Shown: positions 11,617-24,089, numbered from the stretch's first letter. The stretch: 64,000 nucleotides of DNA from Anomaloglossus baeobatrachus (GCF_048569485.1 NC_134354.1:510752869-510816868); one strand, 5' to 3'. Translations and numbers: made by a program. The notes: a model not told the origin generated them from the sequence alone.

Positions 11617-12871
11617 CGAGGGGCTGCTGATAACTCTTTGGATTTACCCAGAAAGAAATGATAGGATGATGAAACTTTACATTTATTCCACATAGTCTCC
11701 ACTAATAACACACTTTTGACATCAGTATTCCAAGTTCTGTAAGCTTAGCAAAAAAGGATTTCGGTTGTACCTCAAACCAGGCATCTGTAGCAGCCATGGC
11801 ATCAGATATGGTCTGAAATTTGGTACCCTTAAGGTGTTTCTTCAGATTTGGAAACAGATTATAGTCGGAGGGAGCTTGATCTGGTGAATAAGGTGGATGG
11901 TCAACTAGCTAGAAGCCCAGTTTTGCCTTCGTCACTTGTGCAGTGTGAGCGGGGGCGTTGTCTTGCAGGAACAAGATTCCTTTAGACAGCTTGGCGCACC
12001 ATTAGGCCTTCAGAGCTGCCTTCAATTGGTCCAAAAGTTCAATGTAATACCTTAAATTGATGGTGGAACCATTTTGAAGGTAATCCACTAGCAGCACTCT
12101 CTACTTATCCCAGAACACAGACGCAATCACCTTAGTGGCTGATTTTTGCACTCTGAACTTCTTTGGACTAGGAGAACCACAGTGTCTCCACTCTTTTGAT
12201 TGTTCCTTGTTTTCAGGGTCATACAAATAAATCCAGGTTTCATCCATAGTGATCCAGGAAGTTCTTATCAGTCTGGAAACGCTGACAAATGGACCGGGAA
12301 GTTTTCACTCACATGGTTCTCTGATCTGTTGTCAAACATTTGGGGACTTTGCAGATAGCTTCCTCATGTCCAAATGTTCATGAATAATGACAGAAACACC
12401 TTCACGGGTAATCCCCATGATGTCTGCTATTGCTTTAGCTGAAATACGTTGATTCTCCAGTATGAGGTGGTGCTCAGCATCGATTATCTCTGGAACAACC
12501 ACTCTCGGTGGTCCAGAACGTTCCTCATAATTGGTGCTGAAGTGGCCCGTTTTAAATTTTGAAACCCAGTTCTTAACTGTGGAATATGAAGGGCATTGAT
12601 TCCCCAATGTCTGTGACATATCACCATGAATATCCTTCGCAGACTTTCTTTGCAGAAACAAGAATTTTATCACTCCTCTGCTCTCAGTTGCTGTGAATAT
12701 CACATTAGATTCCGCCATTTTGTTTTCCCGTGTGCGTAGAACACTGTTGCCATAAGCAACAAACACAAATTTTTGAAAACATATATTAGACACATAAGTC
12801 TTTCATGTGACATTCGGTACCATAGAAACAAAAAAAAATCATAAAACCAAAGACTTATTAGCAGCCCCTCG
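11617..12871 (-). mobile_element. mariner-like DNA transposon, decayed
   Basis: The 1,255-base element has terminal inverted repeats of about 27 bases (CGAGGGGCTGCTGATAAC and its near-perfect inverse) and TA at both flanks (11615-11616, 12872-12873). Length, TA target and the transposase on the - strand place it in the mariner family. It sits in the last SENP7 intron. The terminal repeats are still about 90% alike, but the coding region is decayed in its second half. Confidence 0.88.
12332..12718 (-). pseudogene. mariner transposase, N-terminal half
   Basis: From ATG at 12718 the - strand encodes MAESNVIFTATESRGVIKFL, then the paired HTH region (SYSTVKNWVSKFKTGHFS, EERSGPPR, and TREGVSVIIHEHLDMRKLSA), all familiar mariner landmarks that bind the terminal repeats. 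The frame ends at SAKSPNV, where a working transposase would continue into the catalytic DDD domain. Beyond it, pieces such as the DHYGW and LVPARQ regions appear in other frames with many stops. The transposase is therefore dead. Normal length is about 345 residues. Confidence 0.85.
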
Positions 12872-13520
12872 TAAATCAATATAGAAGAGTTCAGGAGAAG
12901 AAAGATCAGAGTTACAACCTCGCAGTCAGGAGAGCTCATCGATGCATTCAAAGTTCTCTTCTAATTGCACAGTCAGCAATGTATAGTGAAATGTAAAGTT
13001 CGTAAAAGCTAAGTGGAACAACATTTTTAATGAAATCCAGATTTAAAGATAATTTTAAACTGAACACAATGTATTTTAAGTGTTTTTTCTTTTTCTCCAA
13101 AGGTGTCGTTAAATCATTTGCCAATGCTGACATCAATAATATACAGTGCCTGCGAAAGTATTCGGCTCCCTTGAAGTTTTCAACCTTTTCCCACATTTCA
13201 GGCTTCAAACATAAAGATAAAAATTTTAATGTTATGGTGAGGAATCAACAAGTGGGACACAATTGTGAAGCTGGACAAAATGTATTGCTTGTTTTAAAGT
13301 TTTTAAAAAAATAAATAACTGAAAAGTGGGGCGTGCAATATTATTCATCCCCTTTACTTTCAGTGCAGCAAACTCACTCCAGAAGTTTGGGCCTGTTTTG
13401 CTTCAGCAGGGACAGGGAAGATGGTTAAAATTGATGGGAAGATGGATGGAGCCAAATACAGGACCATTCTTTAAGAAAACCTGTTGGAGTCTGCAAAAGG
13501 CCTGAGACTGGGACAGAGAT

Positions 13521-13826
13521 TTGTCTTTCAACAAGACAATGATCCCAAACAAAGCAAAATCTACAATGGAATGGTTCACAAATAAACTTATCCAGGTGTT
13601 AGAATGGCCAAGTCAAATTCCAGACCTGAATCCTATCGAGGATCTGTGGAAAGAGCTGAAAACTGCTGTTCACAAACGCTTTCCATCTAACCTCACTCAG
13701 CTCCAGCTGTTTGCAAAGGAAGAATGGGCAAGAATTTCAGTCTCTCGATGTGCAAAACTGATAGCGACATACCCCAAGCGACTTGAAGCTGTAATCGCAG
13801 CAAAAGGTGGCGCTACAAAGTATTGA
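13521..13826 (+). pseudogene. Tc1-like transposase, C-terminal fragment
   Basis: The frame reads a QQDNDPKQ-like start in diverged form, then LEWPSQIPDLNPIEDLWKEL, the third catalytic residue (E) of the DD34E core, and ends at AAKGGATKY as full Tc1 transposases do. The N-terminal HTH domain and first aspartate are missing, so it cannot be active. Confidence 0.8.
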
Positions 13827-14861
13827 ATTAAAAGAGGCCAAATAATATTGCATGCCCCACTTTTCAGTTTTGTATTTCTTTGTCGCTCCATTGGGAGACC
13901 CAGACAATTGGGTGTATAGCTTCTGCCTCCAGAGGCCACACAAAGTATTACACTTTAAAAAGTGTAACCCCTCCCCTCTGCCTATACACCCTCCCGTGCA
14001 TCACGGGCTCCTCAGTTTTTTGCATTGTGTGGAAGGAGGCACACATCCACTCATGCTCCCATTTTAGTCAGCAGCAGCTGCTGATTTTATCGGTTGGAAG
14101 AAAAAAGGGCCCCCACAGGGCCCCCGGCATGCTCCCTTCTCACCCCACTAAGTCGGCGGTGCTGTTAAGGTTGAGGTACCCATTGCGGGTACAGAGGCTG
14201 GAGCCACATGCCGTTTTCCTTCACCATCCCTTAGAGGCTCTGGAAGAAGTGGGATCCTAACCGGTCATCCATTCACTGGGACCGGGCTCCCTCCGCAGCC
14301 CCTGTGGGAATCTGCCGGACAGGAGACTTTGTATCCTCAGGGACAGGGCCCTGCATCTAAAGGTACTCTGTGTCCCCATGGGGACGGTGCATGGAGCGCT
14401 TGTTTCACAGACGCTGCAGCAGCTGCTGGTTTTGTGACGACCGGGACTTCCGCGCCGACCGCGCCTGTTTGTCGGCCGCGGTATTAAATTTAGTCCCCGG
14501 CTTCATTGCGGCCTAGTACCATAACTCCCGCCCCCGGGCCTGCCAGTCAGGGGTAAGGGCGGGACGGTCGACCTGACGTCGGCAGTGAGGGCTGGAGCAT
14601 ACTTTAGGTTTACTCCCCCCCCCCCTCACTGATCACTGTGGGGCACCAGATTCCCGCACTTTACTAGTCGCCGCCCACGGCTCCCTCCTCCCCTGAGAGC
14701 TCCGGCAGCCATTTTTACACACAATCTGCCGGTGGAGGATTTCAGGAACGAGCTCTGCAGCTCTGGGAGACCTAAGGCAGGGAATCTGGTGGACACACAC
14801 CGCTTTGGGCGGTCGGTAAGCCACACCGGTCACCCGGTGCTGGTCCCCCTAGGGTGCCGTA

Positions 14862-15054
<193 letters not shown>

Positions 15055-15124
15055 CTCTGTTCGGCCGGGTTGTTTTGCTTTTGGCTATATACCCTCAGTG
15101 ATCACTCTCCTAGGAGACAACAGC

Positions 15125-16663
15125 ATGTCGTCCACAAGGAGCAAGGGCGCTAAGGCAAAGGGTTTTTTTGCAACCTGTACCTCTTGTGCGGCTATGTTAC
15201 CTGCAGGTTCCACCTACCCTCACTGTGAGCAATGCTCGACCCCTGTTGCACTTGCTCAGCCGGAGCCTCGGGCACTAGTGGGCCCCTCGGCTCAAGCAGA
15301 CCCTCCTGCTTCCCCTGTCCAGGCGGCAGGGACAGAGTTTGCAGTTTTTGCTGAGAAACTCTCTGAGTCGCTTTCACAATCCATGGCTCAGTCTATGGAC
15401 AAATGGTCTGCCAAGCTACTAGAAGCCTTGCAGTCCAGACCGGTCCTTACACAGGCCCCGGGCACTGTTGGATCATCGCCTCCAGGCCCCTCTCGGTCTG
15501 CGCCGCAGCGTGCTCCCGGGGTGGCCCCTAGGTCTCACGTGGAGGACTCCGGCACGGACCACAGTCCCAGACCGGCTAAGGGGGCCCGCTGGGAATCTTC
15601 CCCGACTTCTTCACGCTGCTCGGGGTCTCAGCTTGAGGACTCTCTGGAGGATGAGGCGGACGTCGCAGCTCAGGGCTCTGACCCTGACGTTGCTCTCAAT
15701 CTTGATACACCTGAAGGGGACGCCATAGTAAATGACCTTATAGCGTCCATCAACCAGGTGCTAGATCTTTCTCCCCCAACTCCACCTATAGAGGAGTCGG
15801 CTTCGCAGCAGGAGAAACACCAGTTTAGGTTTCCCAAACGTACACGGAGTGCGTTTTTCGATCACTCTAACTTCAGAGATGCTGTCCAGAAGCCCAGAGC
15901 GGTTCCGGACAAGCGCTTTACTAAGCGCCTTAATGACACACGTTACCCCTTCCCTTCTGACGTAGTTAAGGGTTGGGCTCAATGTCCCAAGGTGGATCCT
16001 CCAGTCTCTAGACTGGCGGCTAGATCTGTAGTATCAGTTGCAGATGGCTCATCGCTCAAGGATGCCACTGACAGGCAGATAGAGCTCCTGGTGAAATCCA
16101 TCTATGAAGCCACAGGCGCGTCTTTTGCCCCGGCCTTTGCAGCCGTGTGGGCACTCCAAGCTATCTCAGCTTGTCTGTCTGAGATTAATGCGGTCACACG
16201 TACCTCTGCTCCGCAAGTTGCGTCTTTGACTTCTCAGGCGTCGGCTTTTTCGTCCTACGCCATGAACGCCGTCCTGGACTCTGCTAGCCGTACAGCGGTA
16301 GCATCCGCTAATTCGGTGGCAGTCCGCAGGGCCATGTGGCTACGCGAATGGAAGGCAGACTCTGCTTCCAAGAAGTTCTTAACCGGTTTGCCGTTTTCTG
16401 GCGACCGATTGTTTGGCGAACGATTGGATGAAATTATTAAGGAATCCAAGGGAAAGGACTCGTCCTTACCCCAGTCCAAACCGAAGAGACCTCAACAACG
16501 GAAAATACAACTGAGGTTTCGGTCCTTTCGGCCCTCAGCCAAGTCCCAATCCTCCTCGTCCAACAGGCCAGAGAAGGGCCAGAGGAACTCTTATGCGTGG
16601 CGGTCTAAGTCACGCCCCCAAAAAAACGCCGGAGGCACAGCCTCCAAGGCGGCCTCCTCATGA
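15125..16663 (+). CDS. DIRS gag-like frame (fossil element part)
   Basis: A frame of about 513 codons from the ATG at 15125. I chose this start because upstream codons only read through the TA repeat. The N terminus contains a CxxC...CxxC pattern (TCTSCAAML, then HCEQC), followed by Pro/Ser-rich sequence and a basic Arg/Lys/Gln-rich C terminus, the layout of DIRS ORF1. No enzymatic motif is seen. It overlaps or abuts the pol region downstream. Confidence 0.75.
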   Translation: MSSTRSKGAKAKGFFATCTSCAAMLPAGSTYPHCEQCSTPVALAQPEPRALVGPSAQADPPASPVQAAGTEFAVFAEKLSESLSQSMAQSMDKWSAKLLEALQSRPVLTQAPGTVGSSPPGPSRSAPQRAPGVAPRSHVEDSGTDHSPRPAKGARWESSPTSSRCSGSQLEDSLEDEADVAAQGSDPDVALNLDTPEGDAIVNDLIASINQVLDLSPPTPPIEESASQQEKHQFRFPKRTRSAFFDHSNFRDAVQKPRAVPDKRFTKRLNDTRYPFPSDVVKGWAQCPKVDPPVSRLAARSVVSVADGSSLKDATDRQIELLVKSIYEATGASFAPAFAAVWALQAISACLSEINAVTRTSAPQVASLTSQASAFSSYAMNAVLDSASRTAVASANSVAVRRAMWLREWKADSASKKFLTGLPFSGDRLFGERLDEIIKESKGKDSSLPQSKPKRPQQRKIQLRFRSFRPSAKSQSSSSNRPEKGQRNSYAWRSKSRPQKNAGGTASKAASS

Positions 16664-16696
16664 CTTTCGGCCTCACCGAACCGCATCCTCGGTCGG

Positions 16697-17936
16697 TTGC
16701 AGGCTCTCCCGCTTTTGCGACGCCTGGTGGTCATCCAGCGGTTCGGGTGGATCATCAACTTCCCAAAGTCCAAGTTGACACCGACCCAATCACTGACTTA
16801 CCTCGGGATGGAGTTTCATACTCACTCAGCGGTAGTCAAGCTACCGCTGGACAAACAGCTTTCGCTGCAGACAGGGGTGCAATCTCTTCTTTGGGGCCAG
16901 TCACACCCCTTGAGGCGCCTCATGCACTTCCTGGGGAAGATGGTGGCAGCAATGGAGGCAGTGCCCTTCGCGCAGTTCCATCTGCGCCCACTCCAATGGG
17001 ACATTCTCCGCAAATGGGACAGGAGGTCGACGTCCCTCGACAGGAACGTCTCTCTTTCCCTTGCAGCCAAAACCTCTCTTCAGTGGTGGCTTCTTCCCAC
17101 TTCTCTATCGCAGGGAAAATCCTTCCTGCCCCCATCCTGGGCTGTGGTCACGACGGACGCGAGCCTGTCAGGGTGGGGAGCTGTTTTTCTCCACCACAGG
17201 GCTCAGGGAACCTGGACTCCGATAGTCTTCCCTTCAGATCAATGTTCTGGAGATAAGGGCAGTGTATCTAGCCCTAAAGGCGTTCCATCGGTGGCTGGTG
17301 GGCAGGCAGATCCGCATACAGTCGGACAACGCCACGGCGGTCGCGTACATCAACCACCAGGGCGGCACGCGCAGCCGTCAAGCCTTCCAGGAAGTCCGGC
17401 GGATTCTGCTGTGGGCGGAGGCCACAGCCTCCACCATCTCCGCAGTTCACATCCCGGGCGTAGAAAACTGGGAAGCAGACTTTCTCAGTCGTCAGGGCAT
17501 GGATGCGGGGGATTGGTCTCTTCACCCAGACGTGTTTCGAGAGATCTGTCGCCGCTGGGGAACGCCGGACGTTGATCTCATGGCATCACGGCACAACAAC
17601 AAGGTCCCGGCCTTCATGGCACGGTCTCAAGATCACAGAGCTTTGGCGGCGGACGCGTTAGTTCAGGATTGGTCGCAGTTTCGACTTCCTTATGTGTTTC
17701 CTCCTCTGGCGATGTTGCCCAGAGTGTTACGCAAGATCAGATCCGACTGTCGTCGCGCCATTCTCGTCGCTCCAGATTGGCCGAGGCGGTCGTGGTACCC
17801 GGATCTGTGGCATCTGACGGTGGGTCAGCCGTGGGCGCTTCCAGACCGCACAGACCTGCTGTCACAAGGCCCGTTTTTCCATCTGAATTCTGCGGCCCTC
17901 AACCTGACTGTGTGGCCATTGAGTCCTGGCTCCTAG
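16697..17936 (+). pseudogene. DIRS reverse transcriptase/RNase H region (fossil element part)
   Basis: Sequence such as FPKSKLTPTQSLTYLGMEF and TTDASLSGWGA is typical of the reverse transcriptase to RNase H junction in DIRS elements. IQSDNATAVAYINHQGG and HIPGVENWEADFLSR mark the RNase H domain. The region looks broken. Confidence 0.8.
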
Positions 17937-18955
17937 CGTCGTCGGGTTTATCGCAGGATGTCATTGCCACTATGAGACAGGCCAGGAAGCCAACGTCCAC
18001 CAGGATCTATTACAGGTCGTGGCGGATCTTCTTGTCCTGGTGCTCTGATAAGGGTTTTACTCCCTGGCCTTTTGCCTTACCCATTTTTCTTTCATTCCTT
18101 CAATCCGGAATGGACAAGGGTTTGTCTCTCGGCTCTCTCAAGGGACAAGTATCGGCGCTCTCAGTATTTTTTCAAAAGCACCTGGCAAGGCTTCCGCAGG
18201 TCCGCACGTTCCTGCAGGGAGTTTGCCACATAGTTCCACCCTACAAGCGTCCGCTGGAACCCTGGGACCTTAACAGGGTGTTAATGGCTCTTCAAAAACC
18301 ACCTTTCAAGCCGCTGAGGGATGTTTCTTTATCACGTCTTTCGCAGAAGGTGGCTTTTCTTGTGGCAATTACCTCACTCCGAAGAGTGTCGGAGCTTGCA
18401 GCGCTGTCATGCAAATCCCCTTTCCTGGTTTTTCACCAGGATAAGGTGGTTCTGCGTCCTATCCCGGAGTTTCTCCCTAAGGTGGTATCTCCTTTTCATC
18501 TCAATCAGGATATCTCCTTACCGTCATTTTGCCCTCATCCATTTCACCAGTGTGAAAAGGATTTGCATTCATTAGATCTAGTGAGAGCACTCCGGCTCTA
18601 CGTGTCTCGCACGGCGCCCCTGCGCCGTTCAGATGCGCTCTTTGTCCTTGTCGCTGGCCAGCGTAAGGGTTCGCAGGCTTCCAAGTTAACTTTGGCTCGG
18701 TGGATCAAGGAACTGATTCTTGAAGCCTACCATTCTTCGGGGCTTCCTCTTCCTTCGGGGCTGAAAGCCCATTCTACCAGAGCCGTGGGTGCGTCCTGGG
18801 CATTGCAACACCGGGCTACGGCTCAGCAGGTGTGTCAGGCAGCTACCTGGTCTAGTCTGCACACCTTCACAAAACACTATCAGGTGCATACCTATGCTTT
18901 GGCAGACGCCAGTCTAGGTAGGCGAGTCCTTCAGGCGGCGGTTGCCCACCTGTAG
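17669..18955 (+). CDS. DIRS tyrosine recombinase frame (fossil element part)
   Basis: A long frame whose C-terminal 300 residues form a tyrosine recombinase. They contain TSLRRVSELAAL (first catalytic Arg), KAHSTRAVGASWA (HxxR) and HTFTKHYQ (Tyr region). This enzyme type replaces the DDE integrase of LTR elements and inserts circular intermediates. The N-terminal part overlaps the RNase H region, as is usual in this family. Confidence 0.85.
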   Translation: MVAVSTSLCVSSSGDVAQSVTQDQIRLSSRHSRRSRLAEAVVVPGSVASDGGSAVGASRPHRPAVTRPVFPSEFCGPQPDCVAIESWLLASSGLSQDVIATMRQARKPTSTRIYYRSWRIFLSWCSDKGFTPWPFALPIFLSFLQSGMDKGLSLGSLKGQVSALSVFFQKHLARLPQVRTFLQGVCHIVPPYKRPLEPWDLNRVLMALQKPPFKPLRDVSLSRLSQKVAFLVAITSLRRVSELAALSCKSPFLVFHQDKVVLRPIPEFLPKVVSPFHLNQDISLPSFCPHPFHQCEKDLHSLDLVRALRLYVSRTAPLRRSDALFVLVAGQRKGSQASKLTLARWIKELILEAYHSSGLPLPSGLKAHSTRAVGASWALQHRATAQQVCQAATWSSLHTFTKHYQVHTYALADASLGRRVLQAAVAHL

Positions 18956-19020
18956 GAAGGGGTCGTTTTTCGGCTCTGTTATTGAGGTATTCTTTTACCC
19001 ACCCAGGGACTGCTTTTGGA

Positions 19021-19125
19021 CGTCCCAATTGTCTGGGTCTCCCAATGGAGCGACAAAGAAGGGAATTTTGTTTACTTACCGTAAATTCCTTTTCTTCTAG
19101 CTCCTATTGGGAGACCCAGCACCCG
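19021..19125 (+). repeat. DIRS internal complementary region
   Basis: CCCAATTGTCTGGGTCTCCC through GGAGCGACAAAG is the inverse of the element's left end. The following AAGGGAATTTTG through CTCCTATTGGGAGACCC is the inverse of its right end. The two are joined here through a short shared CTT/AAG. Confidence 0.9.
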
Positions 19126-19700
19126 CCCCTGTTCCCTTCGGGCTGTTTGTTCTTTTGTGTACACATGTTGTTCATGTTGAATTGTTCTTTTGGTTCATGG
19201 TTTTCAGTTCTCCGAACATCCTTCGGATTGAATTTACCTTAGACCAATTTATAAGTTTCCTCCTTCCTGCTTTTGCACCAAAACTGAGGAGCCCGTGATG
19301 CACGGGAGGGTGTATAGGCAGAGGGGAGGGGTTACACTTATTAAAGTGTAATACTTTGTGTGGCCTCCGGAGGCAGAAGCTATACACCCAATTGTCTGGG
19401 TCTCCCAATAGGAGCTAGAAGAAAAGGAATTTACGGTAAGTAAACAAAATTCCCTTCTTTTTGCAAAAATGTAAAATAAGCAAATTTCGTTCACCTTCAC
19501 AATTGTGTCCCTCTTGTTCTTGATTCTTCACCATAAAATTTAAACTTTTTATCTTTGTATGAAGCCTGAAATGTGGGAAAAGGTTACTTTTGCAAGGCAC
19601 TGTATGTGTATATTTGCGTGTATATATGTATGTATATATAATGTGTGTGTGTGTGTGGGCTGAATATTATGTAATATATTTACATACTCCGCTTTATATA

Positions 19701-20010
19701 TCTAATATATAAAGCGGAGTGTATGTGTGTGTGTGTGTGTATGTCCGCTAAAGGAATCCGCACCGTCACATTTACAATCACGAAATTTTTTACAGACACT
19801 CCATGTGACCCAGGGAACGTCATAGACTATGTTTGGGTGGCACAATTTAACTCCGCCCTTTTACAATTACTCTCCAAAAATCCTGCCGCCATTAAACTGA
19901 ATGGAGGTGGGAGCTAGTGTTATATATAGCACCTGTCAGTGGTTGCTATAGGAACAAAATGAACTGTTAGTATGAGAAGCTTATGTGTGAGTGAGAGAGA
20001 CAGAAATATA
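19701..20010 (+). mobile_element. Helitron 5' portion, truncated
   Basis: The sequence begins TCTAATATATAAAGCGGAGTG after an A, the same 5' end as the Helitron at 22370-25334 (there on the - strand). It continues through GTCCGCTAAAGGAATC and a GTGACCCAGGGAACGTC block shared with that copy. The CTAG 3' end is missing, and the copy fades into a TA-rich tract near 20010. Confidence 0.7.
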
Positions 20011-20307
20011 TATATATAATATAATATATGTGTGTCTGTATACTCTCCCCCACCCCTTTTTTTCCTCTCTCGTATAGCACCCCACTATCTTTGTAATAAA
20101 GATATTTGCAAATGTGGCGCTCTTTTAGTATTGTGTGTCATTGTATATAAAAAAAAAAACTGATGATGAGATACATCAAGTTTCACTTTTGCTTGTTCTT
20201 CCCTTGCTTGATGCTGCTTTCTTATGACTATAATATTATACTTTTAATCTTGTATTAAAAAAAAATGTTACCTTAAAGAAACATTTTAACTTTTGCTTTC
20301 CTTTCAG

Positions 20308-20439
20308 AAGCCTATTGAAAGCTTTGAACCTCCGATGCATTTGGAGAATTGGTTTCCGGCAAGTGTGGTTAAGAATAAAAGGGATAAGATTAGAGACTTG
20401 ATTCTACAGCTCCATGTGCAGCAATCTAAGAAGCGCTAA
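20308..20439 (+). CDS. SENP7: SENP7 terminal coding exon
   Basis: This is the last coding exon of the SUMO protease. It begins after the acceptor CTTTCAG and reads 43 codons from [16 protein letters not shown] to QQSKKR before TAA. The HLExWFP motif, the KxKRxxIRxLIL helix and the short tail after LHVQQ resemble the C terminus of SENP7 as I recall it; SENP6 has a longer tail. It joins in frame to 9510-9660, giving an intron of about 10.6 kb that is filled almost entirely by mobile elements. A 3' UTR of roughly 150 bases follows, up to the poly(A) signal. Confidence 0.9.
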   Translation, partial: KPIESFEPPMHLENWFPASVVKNKRDKIRDLILQLHVQQSKKR

Positions 20440-20573
20440 GGACACAACCACTGCCTTATCCCATCCTCATGTCACAGCAATAGGAGGCTAGTTTACTGTG
20501 TATTTATGGAAAGACTGAGCTGAAGATACTGAATGTGTTTGTAATTATTTATATTTAGGAATATCCTTGAATG

Positions 20574-20579
20574 AATAAA
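20574..20579 (+). promoter_or_regulatory. SENP7: Poly(A) signal AATAAA of SENP7
   Basis: A canonical AATAAA lies 135 bases after the stop codon in an AT-rich 3' UTR. A second AATAAA at 20752-20757 could serve as an alternative site. This is inferred from position; cleavage sites are not visible in DNA. Confidence 0.6.
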
Positions 20580-20595
20580 AAGAAAATGGGAATAT

Positions 20596-21378
20596 AAAAC
20601 TTTAGCAAACCTTTTGTGGCTACATGTTCTTTGAATATGTGATTTATTTATTGCTGAAATGCTTTTAATATTAAAAAAAAATAATAATTTTTCCAAATAA
20701 TTTTAATGACCATGTAAACTTCTACTTCCTGTGCAGAGATGTGTCAATAGTAATAAACCACAGAGTAATCCTGTGTAGTCTGATCCTGCATTTATATTCC
20801 TTGCTTTCTGAGCTAGCAAACTGGGGGGGAGGGGGGGGGAGATGGGACTTTGTTTTTCTTTTTGTTTGTTTTTTTTCCACTTTGGAAACAATGAAATATT
20901 AAAAAATATATATTGTATACCTTCCATTTTTTTTAATGTTGTACTTATTCCATTTTCACCTCCCCTTTATTAGGATATCCCTTTTTAGATAGTGTATTAC
21001 CCATAGATGTTTGGGTTGTGTTTTTTATTACATTTGTACATTTACGCTTTTATTTTCATATTTCATTCTGCACCTCTCCCTGTGTCCTGATACTGGTCCT
21101 CGTGAACTGTCATACTTGAATGACTCTTCTTAGTACATATCTATTCTCAGTGAAATGAAGATGTTACTGTGATTGTTTTATCAGTCTGCTGGATGGTGGA
21201 CTTTCCTGTCAGACCCCATAGACAGTGGTTCGTCACGTTTAACTTTTAGCCTTAAAATTAAAAATGAAAGCCATAAAATTCTATTTAAATGCAGCTTCAC
21301 AAGTGCTAAAGTGAGGAATACCGCTATGCAAGCTCTTGTGATATTTCTGACCAAAACATGTGTTTAAAACTTCATTAA
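20596..21378. other. 3' flank of SENP7, no gene recognised
   Basis: AT-rich sequence with a G-run at 20824-20841 and T/A runs. I see no exon or mobile-element termini. Confidence 0.4.
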
Positions 21379-22094
21379 GGCTATGTGCCAATAATGCTTT
21401 TTTGTGTGCTTCCTTTCTCCACATAAAAAAGCATGTTTTGGCAGGAAAAGGGTAACTGAAAAATGTGCATTTTTTTATTGCATTTACGCATTTTTTCACA
21501 CTTTTTTTTTGGCTTCTTTTAGTCATGGCGATCGCAGGAGTTCAGGCGCTGTACCCCCACGATCAGCGCTGGGTGTCCAGCTGATGTTCCAGCCAGGACC
21601 CGGCTCTCACTGCCCGGAGCAGTGCCTGCACCGCTGCCGGCAGTTGAACACCCTGACTGCTGCAATCAGTTTGATCGCAGCATTCAGAAGGCAGGTGGAG
21701 GAATTGCTTACCTCTCCCTAGCGATCGGGTCCCTGTAATGCGATCACAGGGATCCAATCGCTGCTACAGTAACCCTGGGTCGTCACCATGACTACCCTGG
21801 GTTACTGAGCTATGGAAAGCCTCACACACCATGCTGTATGCACAGTGTATAAGACGAAGTGTTGCACTATAATCCCCTTTAGTAATAAAGCATTGCAGAG
21901 GATTATAGAAATGCACAAAAAAATCCCAAAACAATTGACATGCTGCTTCTTTTTTCAGCAACAAAATCTGCAAGAAAAAAGAAGCACCGAGTGTGCAGCA
22001 AGTCACGATTCTCATAGACTTTGCTGGGATGCCTTTTGCTTGCTTTATTGATTAAAATAAGCAAGGGGGAAAAAAAGCTCATGGGCACATAGTC
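21379..22094. mobile_element. MITE of the GGCTATGTGC family with TAA duplication
   Basis: The left end is GGCTATGTGCCAATAATGC, the right end GCTCATGGGCACATAGTC, and TAA flanks both sides. The 716-base interior has no transposase. A three-base TWA duplication is the signature of PIF/Harbinger-type transposition. Confidence 0.75.
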
Positions 22095-22551
22095 TAAATT
22101 TAAATTTACAGTACTTGAAAGAAATATAAGGTAGTACTGTGTCATCAGATTTCACATTACAGGTTGGGTACAAGAGTTTTACTTTTGACCCCATACATTT
22201 TATCATTAAAAGTGGGAAAAATCCAAATATGGCGAAATAGCAAATGAAAAGCAAATTTGGTAATTATTTTATTCACACCCTTCAATTTTGGTAAAAATGA
22301 CTTGGAAATCTTATTCTCCAGGTTAGTGGGCTTACTGCGATACCACACATGCATCATTTTTATTTTAAACTAGCTGTAATACCCGGGCGTTGCCCAAGAT
22401 AGTAACTGTCTCTCTGTCTCTCTCCCAGTCTCTGTCTGTGTGTCGCTGTCTGTCTGTCTCTCTCTGTCTCTTCCCTTGTCTGTCTGTGTCTATGTCTCTG
22501 TCTGACTATTTCTATCTGTCTCCATCCCTGTGCCTGTCTGTCTCTCTCTAT

Positions 22552-24070
22552 GGGTGGAAACACATCTATGCGAGTAAAATCGGTCCGACTGGGCTGAAAA
22601 AAACTCGGCTGATTTTAGTTCACGTTAGGTGCGAGTGCAACGCAAGTGCGATGCTATTTCTGAGATTTTACTAGCGTGTGTAATGCGTGTGTAATGCGTA
22701 TTTTTTACTATGTCATCTGCCATTCAGCGCTGCTACATGGCCGCTGACAGCAGACACAGACAGCCATGTAGCAGAGCTGAATGGCAGATGACAGCAGACA
22801 CAGACAGAGCCGCACTGTCAGAATGAACTCGGGTGAACTTCACCCGACTTCATTGTCATGCTGCGGCTCTGTCTGTGTCGCGTCCTGATTAGCGGTCACC
22901 AGTGAAGGGCTCACCGGTGACCACTAATCCCCCGAGTGACTGAAGTTAGCAGCCCTCTCTCATACTCACCGATCCCCGGCGCGGCGCTGCACGGCTTTCT
23001 CACTGCTCCGGCGGCTTTTACTATTTTGAAAAAGCCGGCCGCTCATTAAACAATCTCGTATTCCCTGCTTTCCCCGCCCACAGGCGCCTATGATTGGTTG
23101 CAGTGAGACACGCCCCCACGCTGAGTGACAGGTGTCTCACTGCACCCAATCACAGCAGCCGGTGGGCGGGTCTATACTGTGCAGTGAAATAAATAAATAA
23201 ATAATTAAAAAAAATGGCGTGCGGTCCCCCCCAATTTTAATACCAGCCAGATAAAGCCATACGGCTGAAGGCTGGTATTCTCAGGATGGGGAGCTCCACG
23301 TTATGGGGAGCCCCCCAGCCTAGCAATATCAGCCAACAGCCACCCAGAATTGCCGCATACATTATATGCGACAGTTCTGGGACTGTACCCGGCTCTTCCC
23401 GATTTACCCTGGTGCGTTGGCAAATCGGGGTAATAAGGAGTTATTGGCAGCCCATAGCTGCCAATAAGTCCTAGATTAATCATGTCAGGCGTCTATGAGA
23501 CACCCTCCATGATTAATCTGTAAGTTACAGTAAATAAACACACACACATGAAAAAATCCTTTATTGGAAATAAAAAACACAAACACATTCCCTCATTACC
23601 AATTTATTAACCCCGACAAACCCTCCATGTCCGGCGTAATCCACGGACTCCAGCGTCGCTTCCAGCATGAAGGTGACAGGAGCTGCAGAAGACACCGCCG
23701 CTCCGGTCACCTCCAAGCAGCAACTGAGGTGAGTAGCGCGATCTGCTGAGGTGTCACTGAGGTTACCCGCTGTCACCGCTGGATCCAGTGACAGCGAGAA
23801 ATGTATTTAGAAAATCGGATGTCACTAAGATGGTGTGAATGCCGTCCCGTGACATCCGATTTTTTACACGCTCCCATAGACTTGCATTGGTGAAACTCGC
23901 AGTAGAAACTCGCAAAAAAGCAGCATGCTGCGATTTTTTTCTCGGTCCGAGTTGGACTGAGAAAAAAATCGCAGATGAGAGCTGAATCATTCACTAACAT
24001 GTGTCCGATTCCAATGCGAGATTTTCTCGCATTGCTCTACTGCGAGAAACTCGCAAGTGAGAAGCAGCCC
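22552..24070 (-). mobile_element. Non-autonomous relative of the Harbinger element at 46734
   Basis: The first ~100 bases (GGGTGGAAACACATCTATGCGAG onward) match the right end of the two-gene Harbinger element inverted. The last ~230 bases, ending CGCAAGTGAGAAGCAGCCC, match its left end inverted. The interior is unrelated to the two genes and resembles the palindrome arms at 61767-63391. Flanks read TAT and TAA, so one target copy has changed. It lies in a CTGT/CTCT-rich tract of the Helitron. Confidence 0.8.
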
Positions 24071-24089
24071 TAACTCTGTGTCTGTCTCT

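Noticed and set aside
22390-22560. Ser/Leu/Cys-rich frame in CTCTGTCTGTCT sequence
   Set aside because: Microsatellite translation within the Helitron.
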